From Acetobacteraceae bacterium (lineage in GTDB: Bacteria > Pseudomonadota > Alphaproteobacteria > Acetobacterales > Acetobacteraceae): DNA of 64,000 nucleotides. A program made the position numbers and the translations under genes. Shown here in pieces: positions 44,201-52,261 of the stretch. The stretch lies in assembly GCA_947475245.1 (NCBI GenBank), contig CANJLW010000009.1, positions 1 to 64,000 on the forward strand, given 5' to 3'. Positions within the stretch are counted from its first letter, which is position 1; the number at the start of each line of letters is the position of its first letter. The notes beneath the pieces were generated by a model. It did not search any database, was not told the origin of the DNA, and saw only the letters and a list, made by a program, of their open reading frames with translations.

Positions 44201-44571
44201 CCGTCGTGCCGCGCAAGGGCTACGGTCTGGGCGCGCAGGCAATGGCCGGCGGTTCCTATGCGGCCCCGGTCTTCACGGTGTCGTGGCCGTCCGGGGAGTT
44301 CGGCGGCATGGGACTGGAAGGCGCGGTACGGCTGGCTTATCGCAACGAACTCGCCGCGATCGACGATCCGGCGGCGCGCGATGCCGAATTTCGGCGTCGG
44401 GTCGATCAGCTCTACGCCCAGGGCAAGGCGATCGAAGTCGCCTCGATCCTGGAGATCGACGACGTCATCGATCCCGCGGACACGCGGCGCTGGATCATGC
44501 GCGGTCTGAAGATGATGGCGCCGCGCCCCGCCGTCGACGGCAAGCGCCGTCCCTTTGTCGATACGTGGTGA
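41293..44571 (+). CDS. Single-chain biotin-dependent acyl-CoA carboxylase (BC-BCCP-CT fusion)
   Basis: 1092 residues joining three functions usually on two or three chains. Biotin carboxylase at 1-450 (SILIANRGEIAIRIARAAAE, HPGYGFLSENAAFA, ATP-grasp KAVAGGGGRGMRIV, EANPRLQVEHTVTEEVYG). Biotinyl domain at about 480-560 with the biotin lysine Lys519 in LEAMKMQHV. Carboxyltransferase at about 590-1090 (VVAYDYTVLAGTQGAMNHKK, CFAGNAALLGCCDVVIAD, CDTPGFMVGPEAEKS, PSGEFGGMGLEGAVRLAYRN). Single-chain enzymes of this order are known as long-chain acyl-CoA carboxylases. Sandwiched between its acyl-CoA ligase (ATGA overlap) and its biotin ligase. Acyl specificity unknown. Confidence 0.92.
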   Translation: MIQSILIANRGEIAIRIARAAAELGIRTVGVFSSDDAKSLHVRRVDQAVPLSGTGASAYLDIAAIVAAAQSAGCDAVHPGYGFLSENAAFARACADAGLIFIGPEPDALDLFGDKTAARALARDCGVPTAAGTGGPTDLTGARAFLAAHGAIMLKAVAGGGGRGMRIVTAEADLSDAYERCQAEARAAFGIGDIYAEALIRDARHIEIQIVGDGTGAVAHLGERECSLQRRHQKLFEIAPSPSLSEAMRSRIATAAVAMARRVRYRALGTFEFLVGGDRFVFIEANPRLQVEHTVTEEVYGIDLVKAQIRIAGGATLDELRLGQSDLPPPRGYAIQLRVNMETMSADGATLPTGGVIGVYEPPSGAGIRVDGFGYAGYRTSANFDSLLAKLIVSSAGPDYADAIARARRAVGEFRIEGVGTNLAFLAALLRHPEVIANRVSTRFLDDNVAALVGDQAEPDRFFSAAETGIGTRQAAIDTGPAGTTAVSSPMQGLVIAVDTPEGATVRQGQQVAILEAMKMQHVIAASVGGVVRAVVAKPGDVLFPDQPILFIEPRDVAMAEDVVETAIDIDAIRPDLAESLARHALTQDAQRPAAVAWRRGRGGRTVRENVDDLLDPGSFIEYGSLILAAQRSRRSMDELLRMSPGDGVVAGMGTVNAATFGEERASTVVVAYDYTVLAGTQGAMNHKKQDRVFQLAEQLRRPLVLFAEGGGGRPGDTDTALLHGSSLDIKTFHTYARLSGLIPIVGIVHGRCFAGNAALLGCCDVVIADKTACIGMGGPAMIEGGGLGVFKPEEVGPIDVQVPNGVIDILVEDEAAAVATAKKYLSYFQGPVTGWTCPDQRLLRRVVPENRLRVYDMRALVHGLADTDSVLELRAGFGLGMITALVRIEGVPFGLIANNPMHLAGAIDADAADKAARFMQLCDAHGLPIVSLCDTPGFMVGPEAEKSALVRRVCRMFVNGANLSVPLFTVVPRKGYGLGAQAMAGGSYAAPVFTVSWPSGEFGGMGLEGAVRLAYRNELAAIDDPAARDAEFRRRVDQLYAQGKAIEVASILEIDDVIDPADTRRWIMRGLKMMAPRPAVDGKRRPFVDTW

Positions 44572-44576
44572 GCGCG

Positions 44577-45281
44577 ATGTTTGACATTATTCATTACGAC
44601 ACGATCGGTTCCACCAACGACGAGGCCAAAAGGCTCGCGACCGAAGGCGCGCCGCACGGCACGGTGGTTCACGCCGACGCGCAATCGGCGGGGCGCGGCA
44701 GAATGGCGCGCGCCTGGTTCAGCCCGCCCGGCAATCTGTACATGTCGACGCTGCTGCGGCTTGACGTGCCGGTGGGTCGGTTGTCGGAACTCAGCTTTCT
44801 GACCGCCGTGGCTTTGGCGGAGACACTGGACGCGCTGCTGCCGAAAAGCGTCAGGGCGACCCTGAAATGGCCCAACGACGTCCTGGTTCAGGGCGGCAAG
44901 ATCGCCGGGATTCTGCTGGAATATCAGGATGGCGCGACCATCATCGGCACCGGGCTGAACGTCCTGCACGCCCCGACCTCCCCGGCCTATAAAACGACCT
45001 GCATCGTCGCGAACGGGGGCATGGCCAGCGTGGACGGGGCGCGCGATATCCTGCTGCGCCGCCTGCAACACCATCTGTCCATCTGGTTGGCGGAGGGGTT
45101 CGAGCCCGTTCGCGCCGCCTGGCTGACCCGCGCGCACCCGGTGGGAACCATGCTGAAGGTCAACAACGGCGCGCAGACGATCGAGGCGGCGTTCGACGGC
45201 CTCGATACCGACGGCGCGCTTCTGTTACGGACAAGCGAGGGACAGCGGCGCATCGTGGCGGGGGATGTTTCCCCCGCCTGA
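44577..45281 (+). CDS. birA: Biotin-[acetyl-CoA-carboxylase] ligase
   Basis: 234 residues from ATG 44577, 5 bases after the carboxylase stop, with no clear ribosome site, so probably translated by coupling. Biotin protein ligase motifs: YDTIGSTNDEAKRL, AQSAGRGRMARAWFSPPGNL, TLKWPNDVLVQGGKIAGILL, GTGLNV. There is no N-terminal DNA-binding domain, so it is a group I ligase that does not repress biotin genes. Its place directly behind the biotin-bearing carboxylase suggests it biotinylates Lys519 of that protein; it may be the cell's only or a second ligase. Confidence 0.9.
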   Translation: MFDIIHYDTIGSTNDEAKRLATEGAPHGTVVHADAQSAGRGRMARAWFSPPGNLYMSTLLRLDVPVGRLSELSFLTAVALAETLDALLPKSVRATLKWPNDVLVQGGKIAGILLEYQDGATIIGTGLNVLHAPTSPAYKTTCIVANGGMASVDGARDILLRRLQHHLSIWLAEGFEPVRAAWLTRAHPVGTMLKVNNGAQTIEAAFDGLDTDGALLLRTSEGQRRIVAGDVSPA

Positions 45282-45304
45282 TGGCCCCACCTGGCCGCCT
45301 GGGT

Positions 45305-46288
45305 TTACTGTTCCAGCGTGATGTTGGCGCGCTTGATCAGATCACCGAAATACGCGCTCTGCCGAGCGAGTCTTTCTTTCATTTCGGGGACGGAGTCCGC
45401 GCGCGGGTAGATGTGAATGCCGGCCGCGAACTGTTTCGCCTTGAACTCGTCGTCTCCGTGGATGGTGGAAATCGCCTGATGCAGCTTGTCGACGATTTGC
45501 GGGGCGACACCCACCGGCGCGTAAGTGCCGAACCAGATGGGCAGATCGAAGTCTGGAAATCCCTGTTCCTTCATCGTCTTCACATCGGGGAATTCCGAAT
45601 ACCGCTCGTCGGACAGGATCGCCAGCAGCGACAGCTTGCCGGCCTTGACGTGCGGAAAGACCAGGGAATCGAAAATCCCGTGCACCTGCCCGGCCAGCAG
45701 ATCGGGAACCGCCTCGCCGTTGCCGCGATAGGGAACGTGCAGCAGGTCGATGCCGGCCATCAGCTTCAGCGTTTCTCCGCGCAGATGGTTCACCGATCCG
45801 ACGCCGGCGGAGACGAAGGAGAATTGCCCCGGGCGCTTTTTCGCCAGCGCCACGAATTCCGCCATGTCCTTGACGCCGAGGGAGGGGTGCACCGCGAAGC
45901 CGGCGATGACTTCGCCCATTCTGGCGACGCCGATCAGATCCTTCAGCCCATCGTAAGGCAGTTTGCGAAGATTGGGGATGACGACGACCGGTGCCTGCGG
46001 CGTCATCAGGAATGTGTAGCCGTCCGGCAGCGACCTTGCCACGGCCTCGGTTCCCAACGCGCCGGCGGCGCCGCTGCGATGTTCCACGACGAATTGTTGG
46101 CCAAGCTGACGCGACAGGCGTTCCGCGACGGCACGGATGATGAAATCGGTGCCGGAGCCCGGCGCATAGGGGATGACCACGCGTACCGGGCGCGTCGGCC
46201 AATCGGTTTGCGCGCGCGCCGTGGGCGACAAGCCCAGGATTGCGCAGGACAGGACCAGCAGTCCCGCAAAAATCCGAATGCCTCGCAT
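45305..46288 (-). CDS. Bug family (TctC-like) periplasmic binding protein 3
   Basis: 327 residues from ATG 46288 with a signal peptide (IRIFAGLLVLSCAILGLSPTARAQ); ggagg stands 13 bases upstream, slightly far. Bug family body: DWPTRPVRVVIPYAPGSGTD, GAAGALGTEAVARSLPDGYT, HVPYRGNGEAVPDLLAGQVH. Divergent from the carboxyltransferase gene (46462), sharing 173 bases of control region, which hints at a common carboxylate substrate. No TctAB partner in the window. Confidence 0.88.
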   Translation of the reverse strand: MRGIRIFAGLLVLSCAILGLSPTARAQTDWPTRPVRVVIPYAPGSGTDFIIRAVAERLSRQLGQQFVVEHRSGAAGALGTEAVARSLPDGYTFLMTPQAPVVVIPNLRKLPYDGLKDLIGVARMGEVIAGFAVHPSLGVKDMAEFVALAKKRPGQFSFVSAGVGSVNHLRGETLKLMAGIDLLHVPYRGNGEAVPDLLAGQVHGIFDSLVFPHVKAGKLSLLAILSDERYSEFPDVKTMKEQGFPDFDLPIWFGTYAPVGVAPQIVDKLHQAISTIHGDDEFKAKQFAAGIHIYPRADSVPEMKERLARQSAYFGDLIKRANITLEQ

Positions 46289-46461
46289 GCTTTTTACCAA
46301 GCCTCCCTTTCGTTGTTCACCAACGTTCAAGGCGATCATCGTGGCTCCGCTGTTCCGCCGCAACCAGTCATCTCCCATTGGCATCGCGCATCGGGATTTG
46401 ACCCCCTTCGTCCGCGATGGGAACATTGCCGCAGGAAACGTGTTCGGCGGACGCAAAAGCA

Positions 46462-48054
46462 ATGGATCACCCTCTCCCGACCCAGCCTGCCACGGGATGG
46501 CAACCGGAACTCGACGAACTGGCGGAGCGTAAGCGCATCGCTCGTCAGATGGGCGGCGCCGAACGCGTCGCGCGTCAGCACGCTGCGGGGAAGCTGACGG
46601 TCAGGGAGCGTATCGACCGCATGCTCGACCCGGATACGTTTCTGGAGATCGGGTCGATCGCGGGCAAGGCGACCTATGACTCCACCCAGCGCAAGATGGT
46701 CGACTTCCTGCCGGCGAACGGGGTGTTTGGGCGCGGACAGGTCGGCGGTCGTCCGGTGGTGATATTCGGCGACGACTTTACCGTGCGCGGCGGCTCCGCC
46801 GACGCGTCCATCCGCGGCAAATATCAGATGCCGGAACATATGGCCGGCGAATACCGCATCCCGCTGATCCGCATGATCGAAGGGTCCGGCGGCGGCGGCT
46901 CCGTCAAGACGATTGAAACGACCGGTCACGCCAATCTGCCCGGCGGCATCAATTCAAGCTCCGGCCTATGGCTCTGCGCGCAGAACATGGGGAAAATCCC
47001 CGTCGTCGCGCTTGGTCTCGGTTCCGTCGCCGGTCTGGGTGCCGCGCGCCTCGCGGCCAGCCATTATTCGATCATGGTGCGCGATACCTCCGCCGTGTTC
47101 ACGGCCGGCCCGCCGGTGGTGGAACGGTTGGGCGAAAAGCGCACGAAGATGGAGCTTGGCGGGCACGAGGTTCAGGTCAAGGCCGGCACCGTCGACGAAG
47201 CGGTCAAGTCGGAAGAAGAAGCCTTCGAGCGTACGCGCCGCTTTCTGTCCTATCTGCCGAACTCCGTCTGGGAACTGCCGCCGCGCGGACCGCGCACAGA
47301 CGATCCCAATCGGCGCGATGAGTTCCTGATCTCCGCCGTCCCGCGTGAGCGTGACAAAGCCTATAGCATGCGCAAGATCATCGAATCGGTGGTCGATAAA
47401 GGCAGCTTCTTCGAAATGTCGAAGGGCTTCGGTCGCGCCATCATCACCGGCTTTGCTCGTCTTGACGGTTACCCGGTGGCGGTGCTGGCGGGCGATCCGC
47501 TTTATGCCGGCGGTGCCTGGGGCGCGGCGGCGTCGCGCAAGATTACCCGCTTCGTCGATCTGGCCCAGACCTTCCATCTGCCGATGGTGCATCTGGTCGA
47601 TTGCTTCGGCTTCGCCGTGGGGTTGGAGGCGGAAACGACCGCCACTATGCGCCACGCGGTGACCGCCATCAGCGCGATCCATCAATCGACCATCCCGTGG
47701 TGCCCCATCATCGTGCGCAACGTCTTCGGCGTCGGCGGCGGCGGCCATGTGCCGCACACCCAAACCGCGATCCGCTACGCATGGCCGTCGGGCAACTGGG
47801 GATCGCTGCCTTTGGAAGGCGGCGTGGAGGCAGCCTACCGCGCCGAAATCGCCGCCGCCGACGACCCCGACGCAAAGCTGGCGGAAATCGACGCCCGCCT
47901 GCAACGCATGCGCTCCCCCTTCCGCACGGCGGAGGCATTCGTGATCGATGAAATCATCGACCCCAGGGATACACGCCCGTTGCTGTGCGATTGGGTCGCG
48001 ATGGCCGCGCCGTTGCCGACCCTTGGTCCGTCCCTGTTCACAATGAGGCCGTAA
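46462..48054 (+). CDS. Acyl-CoA carboxylase beta subunit (carboxyltransferase), stand-alone
   Basis: 530 residues from ATG 46462. N- and C-lobes of a crotonase-fold carboxyltransferase: ARQHAAGKLTVRERIDRMLD, DDFTVRGGSADASIRGKY, EGSGGGGSVKTIETTG, HLVDCFGFAVGLEAE, VPHTQTAIRYAWPSGNWGSL. Related to propionyl-/methylcrotonyl-CoA carboxylase beta chains. No separate biotin carboxylase alpha chain gene is adjacent; the fused enzyme at 41293 has its own carboxyltransferase. The tandem CoA-transferase starts 3 bases later. It may use an alpha chain encoded elsewhere or act in a biotin-independent way; this is open. Confidence 0.87.
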   Translation: MDHPLPTQPATGWQPELDELAERKRIARQMGGAERVARQHAAGKLTVRERIDRMLDPDTFLEIGSIAGKATYDSTQRKMVDFLPANGVFGRGQVGGRPVVIFGDDFTVRGGSADASIRGKYQMPEHMAGEYRIPLIRMIEGSGGGGSVKTIETTGHANLPGGINSSSGLWLCAQNMGKIPVVALGLGSVAGLGAARLAASHYSIMVRDTSAVFTAGPPVVERLGEKRTKMELGGHEVQVKAGTVDEAVKSEEEAFERTRRFLSYLPNSVWELPPRGPRTDDPNRRDEFLISAVPRERDKAYSMRKIIESVVDKGSFFEMSKGFGRAIITGFARLDGYPVAVLAGDPLYAGGAWGAAASRKITRFVDLAQTFHLPMVHLVDCFGFAVGLEAETTATMRHAVTAISAIHQSTIPWCPIIVRNVFGVGGGGHVPHTQTAIRYAWPSGNWGSLPLEGGVEAAYRAEIAAADDPDAKLAEIDARLQRMRSPFRTAEAFVIDEIIDPRDTRPLLCDWVAMAAPLPTLGPSLFTMRP

Positions 48055-48057
48055 CCA

Positions 48058-50409
48058 ATGCCCCTGTCCGGTTTTCGTGTCGTCGAGCTCGGCTCCGGCG
48101 TGGCGCTGAGCTATTGCGGCAAGCTGTTCGCCGATTTCGGCGCGGAGGTGATCAAGCTGGAACCCGCCGGCGGCGATACGCTGCGCGCGACGCCGCCCCT
48201 GACCGCGAACGGCCAAAGCGGCCTGTTCGCCTGGCTGAACACCAACAAGCGCAGCGTGACGGATACGCCGCAGGCCCGTTCGGCCCTGTTGTCCGAAGCG
48301 GATGTCCTGCTGGACGGGCGTCCTCCGGCGGCGCTGGATCATGACGCTTTGCGCGCGGCGCATCCCGGCCTAGCGATCACATCGGTATCGTGGTTCGGCG
48401 AAAACGGCCCCTATCGCGACTATGCCGCGACCGAGGCAACGGCGAGGGCGCTGGCCGGGCTGGTGGCGCTGACCGGCGCGGTGGATGGACCGCCGCTGAT
48501 CGCGACGGATCATCAGTCCGGCGTGGTCGCCGGACTCGCGGCGTTCATCCCGACCTTGGCCGGCCTGTATGGGCGCGCGCAGGGTGCGCGCAAATTCTCG
48601 GTCAGCCTGCACGAGGCAATGACCAATATCGCGGAATATGAGGCCGCGGTGGGTTGGGATGCCGGTTCTTCGCGCCGTCGTCCCGGCGTCAACCGCTTCG
48701 GGCGCAACTATCCGGTGGGGATTTATCCGACCAAACAGGGCATGATCGGCGTAACAATCGTGACGCCGCAGCAGTGGGCAAGCATCTGTCAGATGATGGG
48801 TATGCCCGAGGTCGCGAAGGACAAGCGCTACTCCGTCAACGTCGATCGCCTGAAGCACTCTTTGGAAATCGACGCGCTGTTCCAGCCGGTCTGGTCGTCC
48901 CGCACCGCCGAGGAGTGGTTCGAACTCGGCCTGCAATACAAATTGCCGATGGCCGTTGTGCCGACGATGGACGTACTGCTGCATCAGGCCGTGCACCGCC
49001 AGCGCGGGGCGATCGCGCCGGTGCGCATCGGCGATGCGTCGTTCGAGGCGCAGGTGGTGCCGCAGCACCTGGAACGCACGCCCCCGAAAGCCAACGGAAC
49101 GGCACCGCTGCCCGGGACCGCCGAACCGGTCTGGCACACAACGGGAAGCCGCCCCGCGCAGGCCGCGCCAACCGGTAGCTTGCCGCTGCAAGGCATGCGC
49201 ATCGTCGATCTGACCATGGGTTGGGCCGGCCCAACCGGTGCTCGGCATCTCGCGGACCTCGGCGCGGAGATCATCAAGGTCGAAGCCTGTCAGTATCCGG
49301 ACTGGTGGCGCGGCACCGACCTGCGCCCGGAATTCATCGCCGAACAGCGGTACGAGAAGATCCACTGGTTCCAGTTGATGAACCGGAACAAGCGCGATGT
49401 GACGTTGGATCTGACCCGTCCCGACGGCGCGGCGTTGCTGAAGAAGCTCGTCGCCGGCGCGCACGCCGTTATCGAAAACTACTCGGCCGGTGTGCTGAAG
49501 AAGCTCCATCTCGACTACAGCGTGATGAAGGACGTTCGTCCGGGTCTGGTCATGCTGTCGATGCCCGCGTTCGGCAGCAACAACCCCTGGAGTGAATGCC
49601 GAGCGTATGGATCGACGCTGGAACAGGCGTCGGGCTTGCCGACGGTGACGGGGGAACCGACCGATCCGCCGACGATGAACCAAACCGCCTATGGCGATCC
49701 GGTCGGCGGCTTCAATGCCTCCGCCGCGCTGATGGTGGCTTTGCTGCATCAACAACGGACCGGAGAGGGGCAGAATATCGATCTGTCGCAGGTCGAGTGC
49801 ATGATGACGCTGGTGGCGCCGTATCTGATCGAACAGGCCATCACCGGCAGCGTCGCGCCGAGGATAGGCAATCGCCACGCGGTGCATACACCGCAGAATT
49901 GTTTCCGCTGCGCCGGCGACGACAACTGGGTTGCGGTGACCGTGACCTCCGACGACGCATGGCGCGGGTTGTGCGGGCTTATCGGTCGGGACGATCTGCG
50001 CGACCTGGATCGCAACGCGCGCCGGGGCCGGGAAGCGGAGTTGGAGGGGATCGTCACAGGCTGGACGGCGGCGCGCGACCCCGATGCCGCGATGCGCGCG
50101 CTGCAATCGGTCGGCGTTGCGGCGGGTGTCGTCCGGCGTCCTTACGATCTGACCGAAGATCCGCATCTGGCGGCGCGCGGCTTTTGGCATCGCGTCGATC
50201 GCCCATTCATCGGGCCGCACTGGCAGTCGTCCCCCGCGTTTCGCGAGGCCGCGACCGCCTATCCCGTGCGCATGGTGGCCCCAACGCTCGGGCAGGATAA
50301 CGCCGCCATTCTCGGCGGCATGTTGGGATTATCGGCCGAGGAACTCGATCGGCTCGCCGCCGCGGACATTATCGGCACGGTGCCGAAGCCGAAGCGGCAA
50401 TATGGGTAA
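48058..50409 (+). CDS. Tandem-fused CaiB/BaiF (class III) CoA-transferase
   Basis: 783 residues containing two CoA-transferase domains in a row. Domain 1 at 1-370 (FRVVELGSGVALSYCGKLFA, FGAEVIKLEPAGGDTLRA, LIATDHQSGVVAGLAAF with the likely catalytic Asp). Domain 2 at about 385-783 (MRIVDLTMGWAGPTGARHLA, LGAEIIKVEACQYPDW, YGDPVGGFNASAALMVALLH with Asp, GEGQNIDLSQVECM). Class III enzymes normally work as interlocked dimers of one 400-residue chain, so this chain carries a dimer in one polypeptide. Follows the carboxyltransferase by 3 bases; probably activates the acid whose CoA ester the neighbour uses. Confidence 0.88.
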   Translation: MPLSGFRVVELGSGVALSYCGKLFADFGAEVIKLEPAGGDTLRATPPLTANGQSGLFAWLNTNKRSVTDTPQARSALLSEADVLLDGRPPAALDHDALRAAHPGLAITSVSWFGENGPYRDYAATEATARALAGLVALTGAVDGPPLIATDHQSGVVAGLAAFIPTLAGLYGRAQGARKFSVSLHEAMTNIAEYEAAVGWDAGSSRRRPGVNRFGRNYPVGIYPTKQGMIGVTIVTPQQWASICQMMGMPEVAKDKRYSVNVDRLKHSLEIDALFQPVWSSRTAEEWFELGLQYKLPMAVVPTMDVLLHQAVHRQRGAIAPVRIGDASFEAQVVPQHLERTPPKANGTAPLPGTAEPVWHTTGSRPAQAAPTGSLPLQGMRIVDLTMGWAGPTGARHLADLGAEIIKVEACQYPDWWRGTDLRPEFIAEQRYEKIHWFQLMNRNKRDVTLDLTRPDGAALLKKLVAGAHAVIENYSAGVLKKLHLDYSVMKDVRPGLVMLSMPAFGSNNPWSECRAYGSTLEQASGLPTVTGEPTDPPTMNQTAYGDPVGGFNASAALMVALLHQQRTGEGQNIDLSQVECMMTLVAPYLIEQAITGSVAPRIGNRHAVHTPQNCFRCAGDDNWVAVTVTSDDAWRGLCGLIGRDDLRDLDRNARRGREAELEGIVTGWTAARDPDAAMRALQSVGVAAGVVRRPYDLTEDPHLAARGFWHRVDRPFIGPHWQSSPAFREAATAYPVRMVAPTLGQDNAAILGGMLGLSAEELDRLAAADIIGTVPKPKRQYG

Positions 50410-50418
50410 GCGGTAGGG

Positions 50419-51099
50419 GTGAGCACGCCCCTCGCGGCCGCGGATTTTCCGATGCCGCCGCCCCATGCGCGCGCGGCGATCGATGGCCTGGTCGCGATCG
50501 ATCCGGATTTCGGACGTGTGCTCGCACTGGCCGGTCCGCTGCCCTGGCGCAGCCGGTCGGCTGGGTTTCCCGGACTGTTGCAGGCAATCGTCGGGCAAAT
50601 GATCAGCAATCAGGCCGCCGCCGCGATCTGGGGGCGGGTTCGGGCCGTCCCGGATGCGTTGCATCCCGCCGGGCTGATGACCTTGTCGGATGAAACCCTG
50701 CGCGGGATGGGATTCTCGCGTCCGAAGGTGGTGCATGCGCGCGCCCTGGCCGAAGCGTTTCTGTCGGGTGCCTTGGAAACCGACCGCCTCGCCGCGATGG
50801 GCGACGATGACGCGATCGCCGCGATTGCTGCGGTGAAGGGCATGGGTCCGTGGTCGGCGGAGATATACCTGCTGTTCGCGTTGGATCGGCTGGATGTGTT
50901 CCCGGCCGGAGATATCGCGCTGGCGGCGTCGGCGATGGAACTGAAGAAGTTGCCGGATCGGCCCGGACCGAAGGCGCTGCGAGGGTTGGCCCTGCAATGG
51001 CAGCCCTACCGGTCAATCGCCGCGCGCTTGCTGTGGCACTACTGGCGGTACCACACGGGTCGCCCGTCGATGGACGATTTCGGGATTGCTCCGGTCTGA
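50419..51099 (+). CDS. DNA-3-methyladenine glycosylase II (AlkA-like, HhH-GPD)
   Basis: 226 residues, GTG start 9 bases after the CoA-transferase stop. HhH-GPD features: LLQAIVGQMISNQAAAAIWG, the hairpin VKGMGPWSAEIYLLF that grips DNA, and catalytic Asp165 in FPAGDIAL. No C-terminal Fe-S cysteines, so it is of the AlkA/MAG2 type rather than EndoIII. Removes alkylated purines from DNA. Unrelated in function to the CoA genes before it but probably on the same transcript. Confidence 0.87.
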   Translation: MSTPLAAADFPMPPPHARAAIDGLVAIDPDFGRVLALAGPLPWRSRSAGFPGLLQAIVGQMISNQAAAAIWGRVRAVPDALHPAGLMTLSDETLRGMGFSRPKVVHARALAEAFLSGALETDRLAAMGDDDAIAAIAAVKGMGPWSAEIYLLFALDRLDVFPAGDIALAASAMELKKLPDRPGPKALRGLALQWQPYRSIAARLLWHYWRYHTGRPSMDDFGIAPV

Positions 51100-51151
51100 C
51101 TCGTTCGGTGCATTAACCGTTCATTAAGTCGACCGCTTCATACTGTGTTGC

Positions 51152-52243
51152 GTGTCAGATACCTTTCAGATCGAGTCCCCGACCCACCACGTAACGACAT
51201 TCCGGGAACGCGGGGTGGCCGTTCCCTTTACGACACCGTTATTGCTCGGCGCCCGTGCGCGGGCGGCGGCGCGCGGCGTGGAACTTCTGTTGCCCAACCT
51301 GTCCGGAAAGCGTGGGGTGTATGTTCTGCCCTGGTCCGGCGTCCAACAAATCTGTCGGCCGAGTGTGCACGATACCTTGCTGCGGGAACGGTTGGACGTG
51401 CTCGGATCGCTGACCCCGCGCAAACTCCGCCAGATCAGCCGAGAATTGGCCGCGGCCGGGTATGCGGGGCCGGAGGCAAAGGCCGCGGTTCGGCGCGCCG
51501 ATGAAAGCGATCTGGCGATGCATCAGGCAGCGAACCGGCATCTTCTGCTTGCATTGATGCGGCAGTTCCGTCCCACGGGCGCGCTGGATACCGATCTGGA
51601 ACAGCAGGGCAGGGCGCTTATCGTCGAACTCGCGCCGAAATTCCGATCCGATCCAGAGGCGTTGACCTTCGCTCTGGAGGAAATGGGCACATTCTTTGCC
51701 TCGTTCGGAGTGGAGGCCGCTGACCGATCGGCGCGTATCCCGACCCTGTTGGATCAGCTTCGGGAACTCCACCAATCCCTCGCCGCCTGGATGCCAAGCG
51801 GACCGGACGACATCGCCGCCGGGATCGCCCAGGCTACGGCGGAGGTGGTCGCGGTTGCGATCGATCACGGCCAGGCAATTCTGACGGCGACACGCGCGTT
51901 GACCAACGATATCACGGCGCTGATCCGCAAATACCTGGCCGATCCGGACGTGACGCAGGAGCTGATCGAGCGCCCGGATTGGGTTCTGGACGGGTGGGAG
52001 ATTGTCGCCGGGCTTTGGTCCGTCGGCGGGCAATCGACGAGTCGAAAGTCCAGATTGCTGGAAATCGCGCAAATCCTGCCGCATTTCCCGCGAGAGATAG
52101 AGGCCTGGCATCAGAAGCGGCGGCTCGCCCCCAGCCTTGAACCGGCGCTCCGTGTTGTCAGCATCAATGAAGGATGGCGCACCGGGAAAGGGTCCGTTGT
52201 GCTGACGGAGCGGAATGAGGCGCTGCGCGCGCAGTGTCTGTAA
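51152..52243 (+). CDS. Unknown protein, first of an unassigned pair
   Basis: 363 residues, GTG start at 51152, no recognisable family. The N-terminal third contains TPLLLGARARAAARGVELLLPNLSGKRG (described by parts: TPLLLGARA, LLLPNLSGKRGVYVLPW), followed by a mostly helical region with LTPRKLRQISRELAAAG, which looks like a small DNA- or protein-binding helix pair, and a long helical middle (DIAAGIAQATAEVVAVAIDH). The C-terminus is WHQKRRLAPSLEPALRVVSI. No signal peptide or membrane segment. It lies 18 bases before the next unknown gene and the stop/start geometry suggests co-transcription. I do not recognise a function. Confidence 0.6.
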   Translation: MSDTFQIESPTHHVTTFRERGVAVPFTTPLLLGARARAAARGVELLLPNLSGKRGVYVLPWSGVQQICRPSVHDTLLRERLDVLGSLTPRKLRQISRELAAAGYAGPEAKAAVRRADESDLAMHQAANRHLLLALMRQFRPTGALDTDLEQQGRALIVELAPKFRSDPEALTFALEEMGTFFASFGVEAADRSARIPTLLDQLRELHQSLAAWMPSGPDDIAAGIAQATAEVVAVAIDHGQAILTATRALTNDITALIRKYLADPDVTQELIERPDWVLDGWEIVAGLWSVGGQSTSRKSRLLEIAQILPHFPREIEAWHQKRRLAPSLEPALRVVSINEGWRTGKGSVVLTERNEALRAQCL

Positions 52244-52261
52244 CGTGGAGGCTGGGTGGTC

